Positions 53,897-61,640 of a DNA stretch of 64,000 nt are shown here, in pieces. The stretch comes from Prevotella sp. P5-92 (lineage in GTDB: Bacteria > Bacteroidota > Bacteroidia > Bacteroidales > Bacteroidaceae). Under the pieces are notes generated by a model. The model did no database searches, was not told the DNA's origin, and was given only the letters and a program-made list of their open reading frames with translations. The position numbers were made by a program, and so were the translations under genes. The stretch covers positions 1 to 64,000 of the forward strand of contig NZ_NPJG01000127.1 of the NCBI RefSeq assembly GCF_002251245.1. The letters run 5' to 3'. The number at the start of each line of letters is the position of its first letter. Within the stretch, counting starts at the first letter, position 1.

Positions 53897-54818
53897 GAAG
53901 AAATCTCTCAGCCTCGATGGCAGCTTGGCAACCGCTTGCCGCTGCGGTGATAGCCTGACGATATACAGGGTCAGCCACATCACCGGCGACGAACACACCA
54001 GGAATCTTGGTGCGTGGTGTGCCGTTGACCTTTTTTAGATATCCCACCTCGTCAGTGTCGAGCCATTCTTTAAACACGTCGCTGTTTGGTTTGTGTCCTA
54101 TGGCGAGGAAGAATCCGTCGATGGCGATGTCAACAAGTTGTTCGTCGGGTTCGCCCTTTCGTTTCACGAGATGAGCACCTTCCACGCCGTTCTCGCCGAA
54201 GAGTCCGATGGTGTTGTGTTCAAAGAGGATTTCGATATTCTCGGTGTTCATCACTCTCTCCTGCATCACTTTAGAAGCTCTGAGGAAAGGCTTGCGCACG
54301 ATGAGATATACTTTTTTAGCCAGTCCGGCGAGGTAGAGAGCGTCTTCGCAAGCCGTGTCTCCTCCGCCTACCACGGCCACCACTTTCTTGCGGTAGAAGA
54401 ATCCGTCGCATGTGGCGCAAGCCGAGACGCCCTGTCCGTTATATTTGCGTTCGTCGTCCAGTCCGAGATATTTTGCCGATGCTCCTGTTGCAATGATCAC
54501 TGTGTCGGCGGCGATTTCGTGTCCTTCATCGGTAGTGAGAAGATAAGGAGCCTTTGAGAAGTCAGCCTTTACGATCTCTCCGTCGCGAATGTCGGCTCCG
54601 AAGTGTTCTGCTTGTTCGCGTATGTCCATCATCATCTGGTTGCCGTCCACACCTTGTGGATAGCCAGGAAAATTCTCCACGGTGGTAGTCTGTGTGAGTT
54701 GTCCTCCAGGTTGTAACCCGCAGTATTCCACTGGGTTTAAGTTAGCTCTTGAGGCGTAGATAGCTGCTGTATATCCAGCTGGTCCACTGCCCACGATTAG
54801 ACATTTTACATGTTCCAT
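53886..54818 (-). CDS. trxB: Thioredoxin reductase
   Basis: 310 aa. FAD site CLIVGSGPAGYTAAIYASRA, redox pair Cys134-x-x-Cys137 in ACATCDGFF, NADPH site AVVGGGDTACEDALYLA, and GVFVAGDVADPVYRQAITAAASGCQAA at the end. It passes electrons from NADPH to thioredoxin. The gene begins 19 bases after the glutathione-peroxidase-like gene, forming a peroxide-reduction pair in which the peroxidase is likely thioredoxin-dependent. Confidence 0.96.
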   Translation of the reverse strand: MEHVKCLIVGSGPAGYTAAIYASRANLNPVEYCGLQPGGQLTQTTTVENFPGYPQGVDGNQMMMDIREQAEHFGADIRDGEIVKADFSKAPYLLTTDEGHEIAADTVIIATGASAKYLGLDDERKYNGQGVSACATCDGFFYRKKVVAVVGGGDTACEDALYLAGLAKKVYLIVRKPFLRASKVMQERVMNTENIEILFEHNTIGLFGENGVEGAHLVKRKGEPDEQLVDIAIDGFFLAIGHKPNSDVFKEWLDTDEVGYLKKVNGTPRTKIPGVFVAGDVADPVYRQAITAAASGCQAAIEAERFLLER

Positions 54819-54837
54819 AATAGTGTTTTTTGGTTGT

Positions 54838-55386
54838 TTATAAGAGTTCAGTTATAGCTTTTTCAATATTTTCAATGCTTTCTGTAGGTTCGAATCGTGC
54901 TACTACCAAACCGCGTTTGTCGGTAAGGAACTTGGTGAAGTTCCATTTGATGTCAGGTTTTTGGTCATATTCGGCATCCTCTTTTCTGAGCATGTCGTCG
55001 AGGATATGAGCCAGAGGATGTGTCATGTCCCATCCGGCAAACCCTTTTTGTTCCTTAAGATATTTATATACGGGGTCGGCATCGTCGCCGTTGACTTTAA
55101 TTTTCTTGAATCGTGGGAATTCGGTGCCGTAAGTAAGTTTGCAGAATTGGTGAATAGACTCATCGGTGCCAGGTGCTTGTTGTCCAAACTGGTTGCAAGG
55201 GAAGTCGAGGATTTCGAATCCCTTGCTATGATATTTCTCGTATAGTCTTTCAAGTTCCTCATACTGAGGAGTGAAGCCGCATTTTGTGGCAGTGTTGACG
55301 ATGAGCAGCACCTCTCCGGCATATCCTTTAAGTGCCACAGGTTTTCCCTTTCTGTCCTTAACTGTAAAGTCGAAAATTGTGTTCAT
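54838..55386 (-). CDS. Glutathione peroxidase-like thiol peroxidase
   Basis: 182 aa from ATG 55386; an ATG at 55458 in frame would place the start inside the L31 terminator region and is not used. Catalytic residues: Cys36 in VNTATKCGFTPQY (in place of selenocysteine), Gln in FPCNQFGQQAPG, and Trp-Asn in KWNFTKFL. No signal peptide. Proteins of this type usually reduce hydroperoxides with thioredoxin rather than glutathione, which agrees with trxB being next in the operon. Confidence 0.92.
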   Translation of the reverse strand: MNTIFDFTVKDRKGKPVALKGYAGEVLLIVNTATKCGFTPQYEELERLYEKYHSKGFEILDFPCNQFGQQAPGTDESIHQFCKLTYGTEFPRFKKIKVNGDDADPVYKYLKEQKGFAGWDMTHPLAHILDDMLRKEDAEYDQKPDIKWNFTKFLTDKRGLVVARFEPTESIENIEKAITELL

Positions 55387-55419
55387 TTCTGTATGTATTG
55401 TTGTGTTTTCAAAAAAGTA

Positions 55420-55462
55420 AAGGGTGCGTCTGAAGTATATGCAACTACTCCGACGCACCCTT
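55420..55462 (-). terminator. Terminator of rpmE2
   Basis: AAGGGTGCGTC (55420-55430) pairs with GACGCACCCTT (55452-55462); on the minus strand it is followed by TACTTTTTTG. It lies about 35 bases after the rpmE2 stop and just upstream of the peroxidase start. Confidence 0.75.
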
Positions 55463-55497
55463 CCAAGGTCTGACCAATAGAAATATTGTCGTATGCT

Positions 55498-55752
55498 TTA
55501 TTTCTTGGCAGCCTTACCGTAGCGGCTCATGAACTTGTCAACGCGTCCTGCGGTATCGACAAGCTTGCTCTTGCCCGTGTAGAACGGATGCGAAGTGCTT
55601 GAGATTTCAATCTTTACCACTGGGTAAGTTTCGCCTTCGAATTCTACTGTGTCGTTAGTCTTACAAGTAGAACGTGTAAGGAACATATCGCCGTTGGACA
55701 TATCCTTGAATACGACGGGGCGATAGTTCTCTGGATGAATTCCTTTTTTCAT
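55498..55752 (-). CDS. rpmE2: Ribosomal protein bL31, type B
   Basis: 84 aa, starting [19 protein letters not shown] with [28 protein letters not shown] and [10 protein letters not shown]. This is the zinc-independent type B form: it has no C-x-x-C zinc pair (a single Cys at TCKT). It belongs to the large subunit. Promoter at 55806-55837. Confidence 0.95.
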   Translation of the reverse strand: MKKGIHPENYRPVVFKDMSNGDMFLTRSTCKTNDTVEFEGETYPVVKIEISSTSHPFYTGKSKLVDTAGRVDKFMSRYGKAAKK

Positions 55753-55805
55753 TTTTTGTTAAAATATTATTGTTGTATATAAATATAATGTCTGCTTTTG
55801 GTGTG

Positions 55806-55837
55806 CAAAGTTACATGTTTTTTCTCTTTCATCCAAA
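55806..55837 (-). promoter_or_regulatory. Promoter of rpmE2
   Basis: On the minus strand TTTG (55837-55834), 20 nt, TAACTTTG (55813-55806). Confidence 0.75.
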
Positions 55838-55884
55838 TCTTTTCCTATGTTTTTCTCATTTTTTTGAAAAAAAGTGGTGTTATG

Positions 55885-55915
55885 TTTGATATTTCGCGGA
55901 TATTTTGTATTTTTG
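55885..55915 (+). promoter_or_regulatory. Promoter of the uridine kinase gene
   Basis: TTTG (55885-55888), 19 nt, TATTTTTG (55908-55915), consensus match, with ATG at 55942. It excludes longer starts upstream. Confidence 0.8.
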
Positions 55916-55941
55916 TCTCCCAAAAACATATATTTTTGCTT

Positions 55942-56550
55942 ATGAAGATAATTGGTGTAGCAGGTGGTACGGGTTCGGGCAAGACCACCGTTGTGAAAAA
56001 AATTGTGGAGGCGTTGCCTCCTCATCACGTAGCCGTTGTGCCTCTTGATTCTTATTACAACGACACGTCGGAGTTGACCTCTGAGGAGCGTCGTGCCATT
56101 AATTTTGATCATCCCGACGCTTTTGACTGGCCGTTGCTCATTGATCATGTCAGGCGGTTGAAGGCAGGCGAGAGTGTCGAACAGCCCACCTATTCCTATC
56201 TCATCAGCAACCGCCTTCCCGAGACGGTGCATGTAGAACCCAAGCCAGTGATTCTTATTGAAGGCATTATGACGCTTGTTAACAAGGAGCTTCGCGACAT
56301 GATGGACATTCGTATCTTTGTCGATACCGACTCTGACGAGCGTCTTATTCGCAATATTCAGCGCGATGTGGTGGAGCGTGGGCGTACGGTAGATATGGTC
56401 ATCGACCGTTATCTCAAGGTGTTGAAGCCGATGCACGAGCAGTTTATCGAACCGTCGAAGAAGTATGCTGACATCATTATCCCGTTGGGTGGTGAAAACA
56501 AGACAGGGATAAATATTATAAAGACATATATAGAAAAGGTGGTAAAATAA
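55942..56550 (+). CDS. udk: Uridine kinase
   Basis: 202 aa from ATG 55942 (the frame is open to 55798, but the promoter lies within it). P-loop GVAGGTGSGKTTVVKKI (residues 5-21), PLDSYYND, NFDHPDAFDWPLL, and the lid region RLIRNIQRDVVERGRTVD. It phosphorylates uridine/cytidine to the monophosphate in salvage. It is followed 19 bases later by a histidine phosphatase gene. Confidence 0.95.
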   Translation: MKIIGVAGGTGSGKTTVVKKIVEALPPHHVAVVPLDSYYNDTSELTSEERRAINFDHPDAFDWPLLIDHVRRLKAGESVEQPTYSYLISNRLPETVHVEPKPVILIEGIMTLVNKELRDMMDIRIFVDTDSDERLIRNIQRDVVERGRTVDMVIDRYLKVLKPMHEQFIEPSKKYADIIIPLGGENKTGINIIKTYIEKVVK

Positions 56551-56569
56551 CTATAGGACGACTTGACGA

Positions 56570-57076
56570 ATGACAAAACTCTATCTTGTCCGCCACGGAG
56601 AGACTGTTGACAACGTAAACCGGATAATGCAGGGACAGACGCAAGGCGAACTCACCGCGGTGGGTGTCAGCCAGGCAGAAGCGTTGGCAGAGCAGATGGC
56701 CGGCTTGCCTCTCGACGCCATTGTGGCGAGCGATCTGAAACGAGCCGTTGACACTGCCGCCGCCACCGCTCGTCGCCGTGGAATGGAAGTGTTGACGACA
56801 CCTTTGTTGCGTGAGCGCGACTGGGGCGGTTTCACAGGCCGTTATATTCCCGACTTGAAAGACGAAAAGTGGCCGGACGACATAGAGTCGCTCGACCACT
56901 TGAAATTAAGAGCAGAGAAATTTATTTCTTTTGTTCGTGACACATACCCTGGCAAGCGTGTGCTTGCCGTCGGGCATGGAATAATCAATAAGGCGATACA
57001 ATCTGTGTATTACAATCTTGAGATGAAAGACGTGAAGCCTATGGTCAATGCCGAGATCCGTGTGCTTGATCTTTAA
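56570..57076 (+). CDS. Histidine phosphatase family protein
   Basis: 168 aa. The catalytic RHG (Arg8-His9-Gly10) in LYLVRHGETVDNVNRIMQGQ, a downstream acid (ERDWGGFTG) and the second His in AVGHGIINKAI are all present. This is the PGAM-like/CobC-like phosphatase fold; substrates in the family range from sugar phosphates to nucleotides. It probably shares a transcript with udk (19-base gap), but a nucleotide-related role is only a guess. Confidence 0.88.
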   Translation: MTKLYLVRHGETVDNVNRIMQGQTQGELTAVGVSQAEALAEQMAGLPLDAIVASDLKRAVDTAAATARRRGMEVLTTPLLRERDWGGFTGRYIPDLKDEKWPDDIESLDHLKLRAEKFISFVRDTYPGKRVLAVGHGIINKAIQSVYYNLEMKDVKPMVNAEIRVLDL

Positions 57077-57084
57077 CCTGTGGG

Positions 57085-58125
57085 TTAGAGGCGTTTCATC
57101 TGCATTCTCTCACCTTGGCTTTTCGATCCAGAGATGCCTCTGTCGTTGAAGCGTGGCGAACGTTGCATTTGCGAACGGTTTTCTGAACGTTGCATCTGCG
57201 AGCGGTTCTCTATTCTTTGCTGACGTTCCATGCGTGGTTGTTGCATTTGGTGGTTGCGTTGCAGTTGTTGTTGGCGCTCGTATCGTTGTGGTTGTGTACG
57301 CTGCGGGTTGTAGCCTTCCGACTTGCGCTCGTAGCTGTTGCCTTCTTTCTGGCGGTTGTTTACTGTCACTCGTGTTGAGCTGTTTCTGTTGAAACGGTCG
57401 TTGCCATAGCGGTTGCCGTTACCGTTGTTGTTACGGTCGAAGCGGTTGCTGTTACCGTTGTTGTTTCGGTCGAAGCGGTTGCCGTTACCGTTGTTGTTTC
57501 GGTCGAAGCGGTTGCCGTTACCGTTGTTGTTACGGTCGAAGCGGTTGCCGTTACCGTTATTGTTACGGTCGAAGCGGTTGCTGTTGTTGCGGTTGCTGTG
57601 TCCTATTTCTCCTCTGTCGAATCTGTCTCTCATGCCGTTGTTGGCGTGATGGTTTCTGAAGTGAGAGCTGTGGTTATGGTAATAGCTGTGTCCACCGTTC
57701 ATTCTCCAGCTGTGTCCACCTCTGTAGGAAACATACACCGTTGGTCGGGCGAAGTAGTAGAACGAGCGTCTCGGATATCTTGCGTAGATGCCGAAGTGCC
57801 AGCACCCAGCGTTCCAGTAGAGCGGACGGAAGAAGTAAGAAGCAGCTCTGAAAGCGTTCCATTGCCAGTCGAGCAAGATGTAGCTAAGGTCGAGATTGCG
57901 TCTTGTCCAGTAGTCGCCATAGACATCATCCACGCTGGTCACGCCCATCAGGTAGTCGAGGTTAATCTCGTATGCGGCGTCATACTGAGCGTCAGAGAGA
58001 TTGAGCTCGTAAGCCATTTTGTCTGTCAGGAACAGCGCCTCTCTGCGAGCCTGTTCGTAACTCATTGCGTTGGCCGAAGCCGTAAAGGTCATCAGTGCCA
58101 CTATTGCCATCAATATCTTTTTCAT
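57085..58125 (-). CDS. Secreted basic protein with 11-residue Asn/Arg repeats
   Basis: 346 aa from ATG 58125 (KKILMAIVALMTFTASANA signal peptide); a frame extension to 58230 overlaps the promoter region and is not used. After the signal, a folded helical part (YEQARREALFLTDKMAYELN, with YWTRRNLDLSYILLDWQWNAF) is followed by a Tyr/His-rich stretch and then five 11-residue units of the form N-R-F-D-R-N-N-N-G-N-G/S (about residues 184-239, DNA 57410-57574). The C-terminus is rich in Gln, Arg and Met (QRMERQQR-type). I do not recognise the family beyond this. Strongly basic, probably exported; RNA, polysaccharide or envelope binding are possible but not shown. Confidence 0.75.
   Translation of the reverse strand: MKKILMAIVALMTFTASANAMSYEQARREALFLTDKMAYELNLSDAQYDAAYEINLDYLMGVTSVDDVYGDYWTRRNLDLSYILLDWQWNAFRAASYFFRPLYWNAGCWHFGIYARYPRRSFYYFARPTVYVSYRGGHSWRMNGGHSYYHNHSSHFRNHHANNGMRDRFDRGEIGHSNRNNSNRFDRNNNGNGNRFDRNNNGNGNRFDRNNNGNGNRFDRNNNGNSNRFDRNNNGNGNRYGNDRFNRNSSTRVTVNNRQKEGNSYERKSEGYNPQRTQPQRYERQQQLQRNHQMQQPRMERQQRIENRSQMQRSENRSQMQRSPRFNDRGISGSKSQGERMQMKRL
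57410..57574 (-). repeat. Five 33-bp in-frame tandem repeats
   Basis: Units begin at 57410, 57443, 57476, 57509 and 57542 with CGGTTG(C/G)(C/T)GTTACCGTTG-type sequence, a partial sixth at 57575. Period 33 = 11 codons. They differ by few bases, so slippage or unequal exchange is recent. Confidence 0.9.
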
Positions 58126-58227
58126 AACCGTATATTTTTTAAATTGTTGTTTTAAATGTTTATTATCTCGTGTTCTCGACCTCGGTGTTTTTTTGCTTGT
58201 GAAAGTCGAGTTTTTGTTTCTTTGCTG

Positions 58228-58235
58228 CAAAGATA
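58228..58235 (-). promoter_or_regulatory. -7 box of the repeat-protein gene
   Basis: CAAAGATA reads TATCTTTG on the minus strand; it lies about 100 bases before ATG 58125. No -33 box at the usual spacing. Confidence 0.4.
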
Positions 58236-58258
58236 CGGCAATTATGGCAAAAGAAAAA

Positions 58259-58291
58259 GGGATTTTCCCTAACTAGTGAGAGGAAAATCCC
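58259..58291 (-). terminator. Terminator of the SPFH/NfeD operon
   Basis: GGGATTTTCC (58259-58268) pairs with GGAAAATCCC (58282-58291), followed on the minus strand by TTTTTCTTTT. Confidence 0.8.
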
Positions 58292-58317
58292 TAATGCGTT
58301 ATTTATTCACCTTTTTT

Positions 58318-59262
58318 CTATTCGTTTTTGAACAAATCCTTTATTCCGCCGATGCTTCCCATGAGGTTTGTTGCCTCGTAAGGCAGATATACGGTCTTGG
58401 TCTTGTCGCCCTCGGCTATCTGTTGCAGCATCTGTATATATTTCTGTGCCAGGAGGTAGTTGGCGGGGTTTGTCGTCTTGCCCACCGCCTCGGTTATTTT
58501 CTGTATGGCGATGGCCTCTGCCTCCGCCTTTCTTATTCTTGCCTGCGCTTCGCCTTCAGCCTTTAGGATGGCCTGTTGCTTAAGAGCCTCGGCTCGGTTG
58601 ATGGTAGCCATTTTCTCGCCTTCCGACTGCAGGATGTCGCTGGCTTTCTTACCTTCGCTGGTGAGGATGGTGGCACGTTTGTTACGTTCAGCCTGCATCT
58701 GTTTTTCCATTGCCGTGAGCACGCTTTCAGGCGGTGTTATGTCTTGCAGTTCCACTCGGTTCACCTTTATTCCCCATTTGTTTGTGGCATCGTCGAGCAC
58801 CGAGCGTAGTTTAGTGTTGATTGTGTCTCGCGATGTGAGAGTCTCGTCGAGTTCCAGTTCGCCGATAATGTTTCTCAGCGTGGTCTGTGTTAGTTTCTCG
58901 ATAGCATTTGGGAGATTGTTTATTTCATACACCGCCTTGAATGGATCCACAATCTGGAAGTAGAGCAGAGCGTTGATTTCCGTCTGTACGTTGTCTTTTG
59001 TTATCACGTTTTGTTTCGGGAAGTCATACACCTGTTCACGCAGGTCTATAGAGTTAGAATACACATATCGTCCGGCTCTCATCACCACAATTTCCTTTGC
59101 CCTATCGACGATAGGTATGATGATGTTGATACCAGGGCGCAGTGTGGCATAGTAACGTCCGAGGCGTTCAATGATTTTTGTTTCTGACTGTGGTATGATG
59201 ACGAGAGCCATCTTCGCGAAAATCAGCACGAGTACCACGATAGCGATGAGTACGTAGGTCAT
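58318..59262 (-). CDS. SPFH/stomatin-like membrane protein (QmcA-type)
   Basis: 314 aa. One N-terminal membrane helix (VLIAIVVLVLIFAKMALVII), then the SPFH/band-7 domain (VPQSE-type IIPQSETKIIERLGRYYATLRPGINIIIP; ITKDNVQTEINALLYFQIVD), a long coiled region (ERNKRATILTSEGKKASDIL, AEGEAQARIRKAEAEAI) and a short tail. QmcA/stomatin proteins organise membrane microdomains and support proteases. It lies 38 bases after an NfeD gene, the usual partner. Confidence 0.92.
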   Translation of the reverse strand: MTYVLIAIVVLVLIFAKMALVIIPQSETKIIERLGRYYATLRPGINIIIPIVDRAKEIVVMRAGRYVYSNSIDLREQVYDFPKQNVITKDNVQTEINALLYFQIVDPFKAVYEINNLPNAIEKLTQTTLRNIIGELELDETLTSRDTINTKLRSVLDDATNKWGIKVNRVELQDITPPESVLTAMEKQMQAERNKRATILTSEGKKASDILQSEGEKMATINRAEALKQQAILKAEGEAQARIRKAEAEAIAIQKITEAVGKTTNPANYLLAQKYIQMLQQIAEGDKTKTVYLPYEATNLMGSIGGIKDLFKNE

Positions 59263-59300
59263 AAGCTAAAAAAAAAATAAGTTGATGAATAATTCAAGGA

Positions 59301-59741
59301 TTATGCTGGTTCAACGGTGAGGATGATGCTTTCGCGCGTCACTATTGTCACCGTATCGCCTTTTTTGATGTCTGTTGAAGCTGTGGCCTTCCAGTCGTCG
59401 CCGTCGATGGCCACTCGTCCGTATCCGTTTGCGGGAATGTCCTGGCTCACCTTAGCCTTTCGTCCTATGATGGCGTCAGCATTGCTTGGCACGGGCTCTG
59501 TTCCTTGATGGATGTATCGCAAGGCGAAGGGTCGTACGAGGAAGATGGCAATAGCCGAGACGATGGCGAACACGGCCGTCTGCACGTAGATGCCACCTAA
59601 GAGAGTAGATACCAAGGCAGCTAATCCTCCCACTGCGAAGCAGATGATGAAGAAGCTGCCCGAGAACATCTCGAGCACTATGCTCGCCACGATTATCAGC
59701 GACCATAGTTGCCATAAGTTAGCGTTAATGTAATCTGTCAT
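59301..59741 (-). CDS. NfeD-family membrane protein
   Basis: 146 aa. Three membrane helices (about 12-30, 32-48, 54-72), then an OB-like beta domain (RKAKVSQDIPANGYGRVAIDGDDWKATAST, with DTVTIVTRESIILTVEP). This is the short NfeD form without a protease domain. It precedes the SPFH gene on the same strand, and NfeD/SPFH pairs are recurrent. Confidence 0.9.
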   Translation of the reverse strand: MTDYINANLWQLWSLIIVASIVLEMFSGSFFIICFAVGGLAALVSTLLGGIYVQTAVFAIVSAIAIFLVRPFALRYIHQGTEPVPSNADAIIGRKAKVSQDIPANGYGRVAIDGDDWKATASTDIKKGDTVTIVTRESIILTVEPA

Positions 59742-59760
59742 ATTCTTCTTTTTTTTGTTT

Positions 59761-59888
59761 AATCACTGCCGATATGGAGGTATATCATGCTTCATATTTT
59801 GATTAATCACTGCCGATATGGAGGCAGATCATGCTTCATATTTTGATTAATGACTACCGATATAGAGGCATATCATGCCGAGCAGTAC
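59761..59888. repeat. 44-bp tandem repeats, three copies, the last inside a coding end
   Basis: AATCACTGCCGATATGG starts copies at 59761 and 59805; the third (59849) reads AATGACTACCGATATAG and lies in the 3' end of the EamA transporter gene, including its stop. The two outer copies are non-coding; copy 1 and copy 2 differ at a few bases. Confidence 0.85.
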
Positions 59889-60764
59889 GAGCGCCAGGTC
59901 GATGACCTTCGACTTGAGGTTTTTCTCGTGGAAAGCCAGTGCTGCAAAGAGGAAGCTCACCACCACGCTGCCCCGTCGTATCATGGAGACGATGCTTATC
60001 ATTGCCCCTGGCAGCGACAGCGAGTAGAAATAGACGAAGTCTGCAGCCGAGAGGAAGATGCTTATGAAGATGATGCACCAATGCCATCTGAACGGCGTGG
60101 TGTGTTGTCTTTTCGGCCACCACAGCAGCATGAGCATAGCTCCCATCATGAAGCACTGGTAGATGTTATACCAGCTCTGCACCATCATCTTGTCGAGTCC
60201 CACGCCGCCGTCTTCTGGAGCCGCCATGAGATATTTGTCATACAGTCCGCTGACGGCACCGAGCACCGCCGCTCCCACTATCATCCATATCCAGTGGTCG
60301 CGTTTGAAGTCGATGCCCTCCTTCTTTCCGCTTCTGCTCAGCATGAAAAACGAGAGTACGGCTAATGCCACTCCGAGCCATTGCCATCCGTTGAGCCTTT
60401 CGCCGAAGAACAGCAGTGCGCCTACGAGCACCATCACGGGTCGTGTGGCATTGATTGGTCCTACGATGGTCAGCGGCAAGTGTTTCATGCCGAAATATCC
60501 TAATATCCAGCTGCTCAAGACGATGAAGCTCTTCAGTACTATATATTTGTGAACCTCCCATCCGCCTGAAGCCACGTGGAAGATGTTTCCGTCAAGGGCG
60601 TCGGTGGTATAGCTGACGATGATAAACGGGAGGAAGATGAGCGACGAGAACAGTGTGTTGAGAAACAACACTGGTATCACGGCGTTTCCGCTCAATGCCT
60701 TTTTCTTAAACGAGTCGTAGAAGCCGAGTAAGGCAGCCGACAGGAATGCTAATATTAACCACAT
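59847..60764 (-). CDS. EamA/DMT-family transporter
   Basis: 305 aa, about ten hydrophobic helices in two halves, with the DMT hallmark sequences LGFYDSFKKKALSG near the N-terminus, IVGPINATRPVMVLVGALLFFGERLNGWQWLGVALAVLSF in the first half and VVSFLFAALAFHEKNLKSKVIDLALVLLGMICLYIG in the second. Substrate unknown; drug/metabolite exporters and amino-acid transporters share this fold. It ends in duplicated DNA (see the 44-bp repeats). It starts eight bases after truA stops. Confidence 0.88.
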   Translation of the reverse strand: MWLILAFLSAALLGFYDSFKKKALSGNAVIPVLFLNTLFSSLIFLPFIIVSYTTDALDGNIFHVASGGWEVHKYIVLKSFIVLSSWILGYFGMKHLPLTIVGPINATRPVMVLVGALLFFGERLNGWQWLGVALAVLSFFMLSRSGKKEGIDFKRDHWIWMIVGAAVLGAVSGLYDKYLMAAPEDGGVGLDKMMVQSWYNIYQCFMMGAMLMLLWWPKRQHTTPFRWHWCIIFISIFLSAADFVYFYSLSLPGAMISIVSMIRRGSVVVSFLFAALAFHEKNLKSKVIDLALVLLGMICLYIGSH

Positions 60765-60772
60765 ATTACAAT

Positions 60773-61501
60773 TTAATAATCTACCTTTTCTAAAAACAAG
60801 GCATTGCCAGGCATCGATTCGCCGGCCGCCGTTCGCTTCCCTCCTTCTATCACGCGTCTAAACTCGTCTATTGTCAGTCTGTGTCTTCCCACGTCGATCA
60901 GTGTTCCCACCACCGCTCTGACCATGTTTCTCAGGAAGCGGTCGGCGCTGATCTCGAAATACCACTGTGTCGGCGATGTCTGTATCCATTCCGCCTTTGT
61001 CACCTTGCAGAGTGTGGTCTTCACGTCTGAATGGCTCTTGCAGAATGCCCCGAAGTCGGTATAGTCCTTCAGCAATGCCGCGGCAGTGTTCATCAGTTCG
61101 AAGTCCAGTTCGTATGGTGTGAGAAACGAGTAATGTCTGAGGAACGGGTCTTTTCGTGTGTGGATGAAATAGCGGTAGGTACGTTTTTTCGCGCTGAACC
61201 GCGCGTGCATGTCTTCCCCCACCTCTCTCACGTCGTGAATGGCCATTGTCCTTGGCACCAGCCGGTTTAGTTTGTATGCGAGCTGCTGGCAGTCGATAGC
61301 CGTGTCGTGGTCGAAGTGAGCCACCATCTCGCGAGCGTGCACACCGGCGTCGGTTCTTCCCGCTCCCACCACGTCGGTTTGTTTTCTCAGCAGTGTGGTC
61401 AGCGCCTTTTGCAGCTCTTCCTGTACCGAGATGCCGTTAGGCTGTATCTGCCATCCGTGGAAGTCGGTGCCGTCGTAAGCCAGAGAAATGAAATATCTCA
61501 T
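60773..61501 (-). CDS. truA: tRNA pseudouridine(38-40) synthase TruA
   Basis: 242 aa. RYFISLAYDGTDFHGWQIQPNGISVQEELQKAL, the catalytic Asp51 in VGAGRTDAGVHAREMVAHFD, and FLRNMVRAVVGTLIDVGRHRL near the C-terminus are diagnostic. It modifies U38-U40 in the tRNA anticodon stem. The minus-strand TATATTTG at 61544-61537 is its -7 box. Confidence 0.97.
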   Translation of the reverse strand: MRYFISLAYDGTDFHGWQIQPNGISVQEELQKALTTLLRKQTDVVGAGRTDAGVHAREMVAHFDHDTAIDCQQLAYKLNRLVPRTMAIHDVREVGEDMHARFSAKKRTYRYFIHTRKDPFLRHYSFLTPYELDFELMNTAAALLKDYTDFGAFCKSHSDVKTTLCKVTKAEWIQTSPTQWYFEISADRFLRNMVRAVVGTLIDVGRHRLTIDEFRRVIEGGKRTAAGESMPGNALFLEKVDY

Positions 61502-61536
61502 TTTTTTTTGTGTGTTATTTATCTACTTTACGAGTG

Positions 61537-61544
61537 CAAATATA
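61537..61544 (-). promoter_or_regulatory. -7 box of truA
   Basis: CAAATATA reads TATATTTG on the minus strand, 36 bases before the truA start. Confidence 0.5.
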
Positions 61545-61605
61545 ATACATTTATTTCAATCTGACGCAATAAAACGGTGAAAAATGATATTTTCCCGCCA
61601 TTTAT

Positions 61606-61636
61606 TTTGCGAAATCAAAGATTTGTTGTACCTTTG
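61606..61636 (+). promoter_or_regulatory. Promoter of the EFR1 gene, apparently leaderless
   Basis: TTTG (61606-61609), 19 nt, TACCTTTG (61629-61636). The ATG of the EFR1 gene is at 61641, four bases after the box, so transcription probably begins at or within a base or two of the start codon. Confidence 0.75.
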
Positions 61637-61640
61637 GCGC

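Noticed and set aside
57410..57608. CRISPR-like array
   Set aside because: The 33-bp units abut without spacers and are in frame; no cas gene is in the window. The 22-bp array at 49805 likewise has no spacers of constant length.
57413..57649. Leu/Pro/Arg repeat protein on the plus strand
   Set aside because: It is the reverse reading of the 33-bp coding repeats of the secreted protein.
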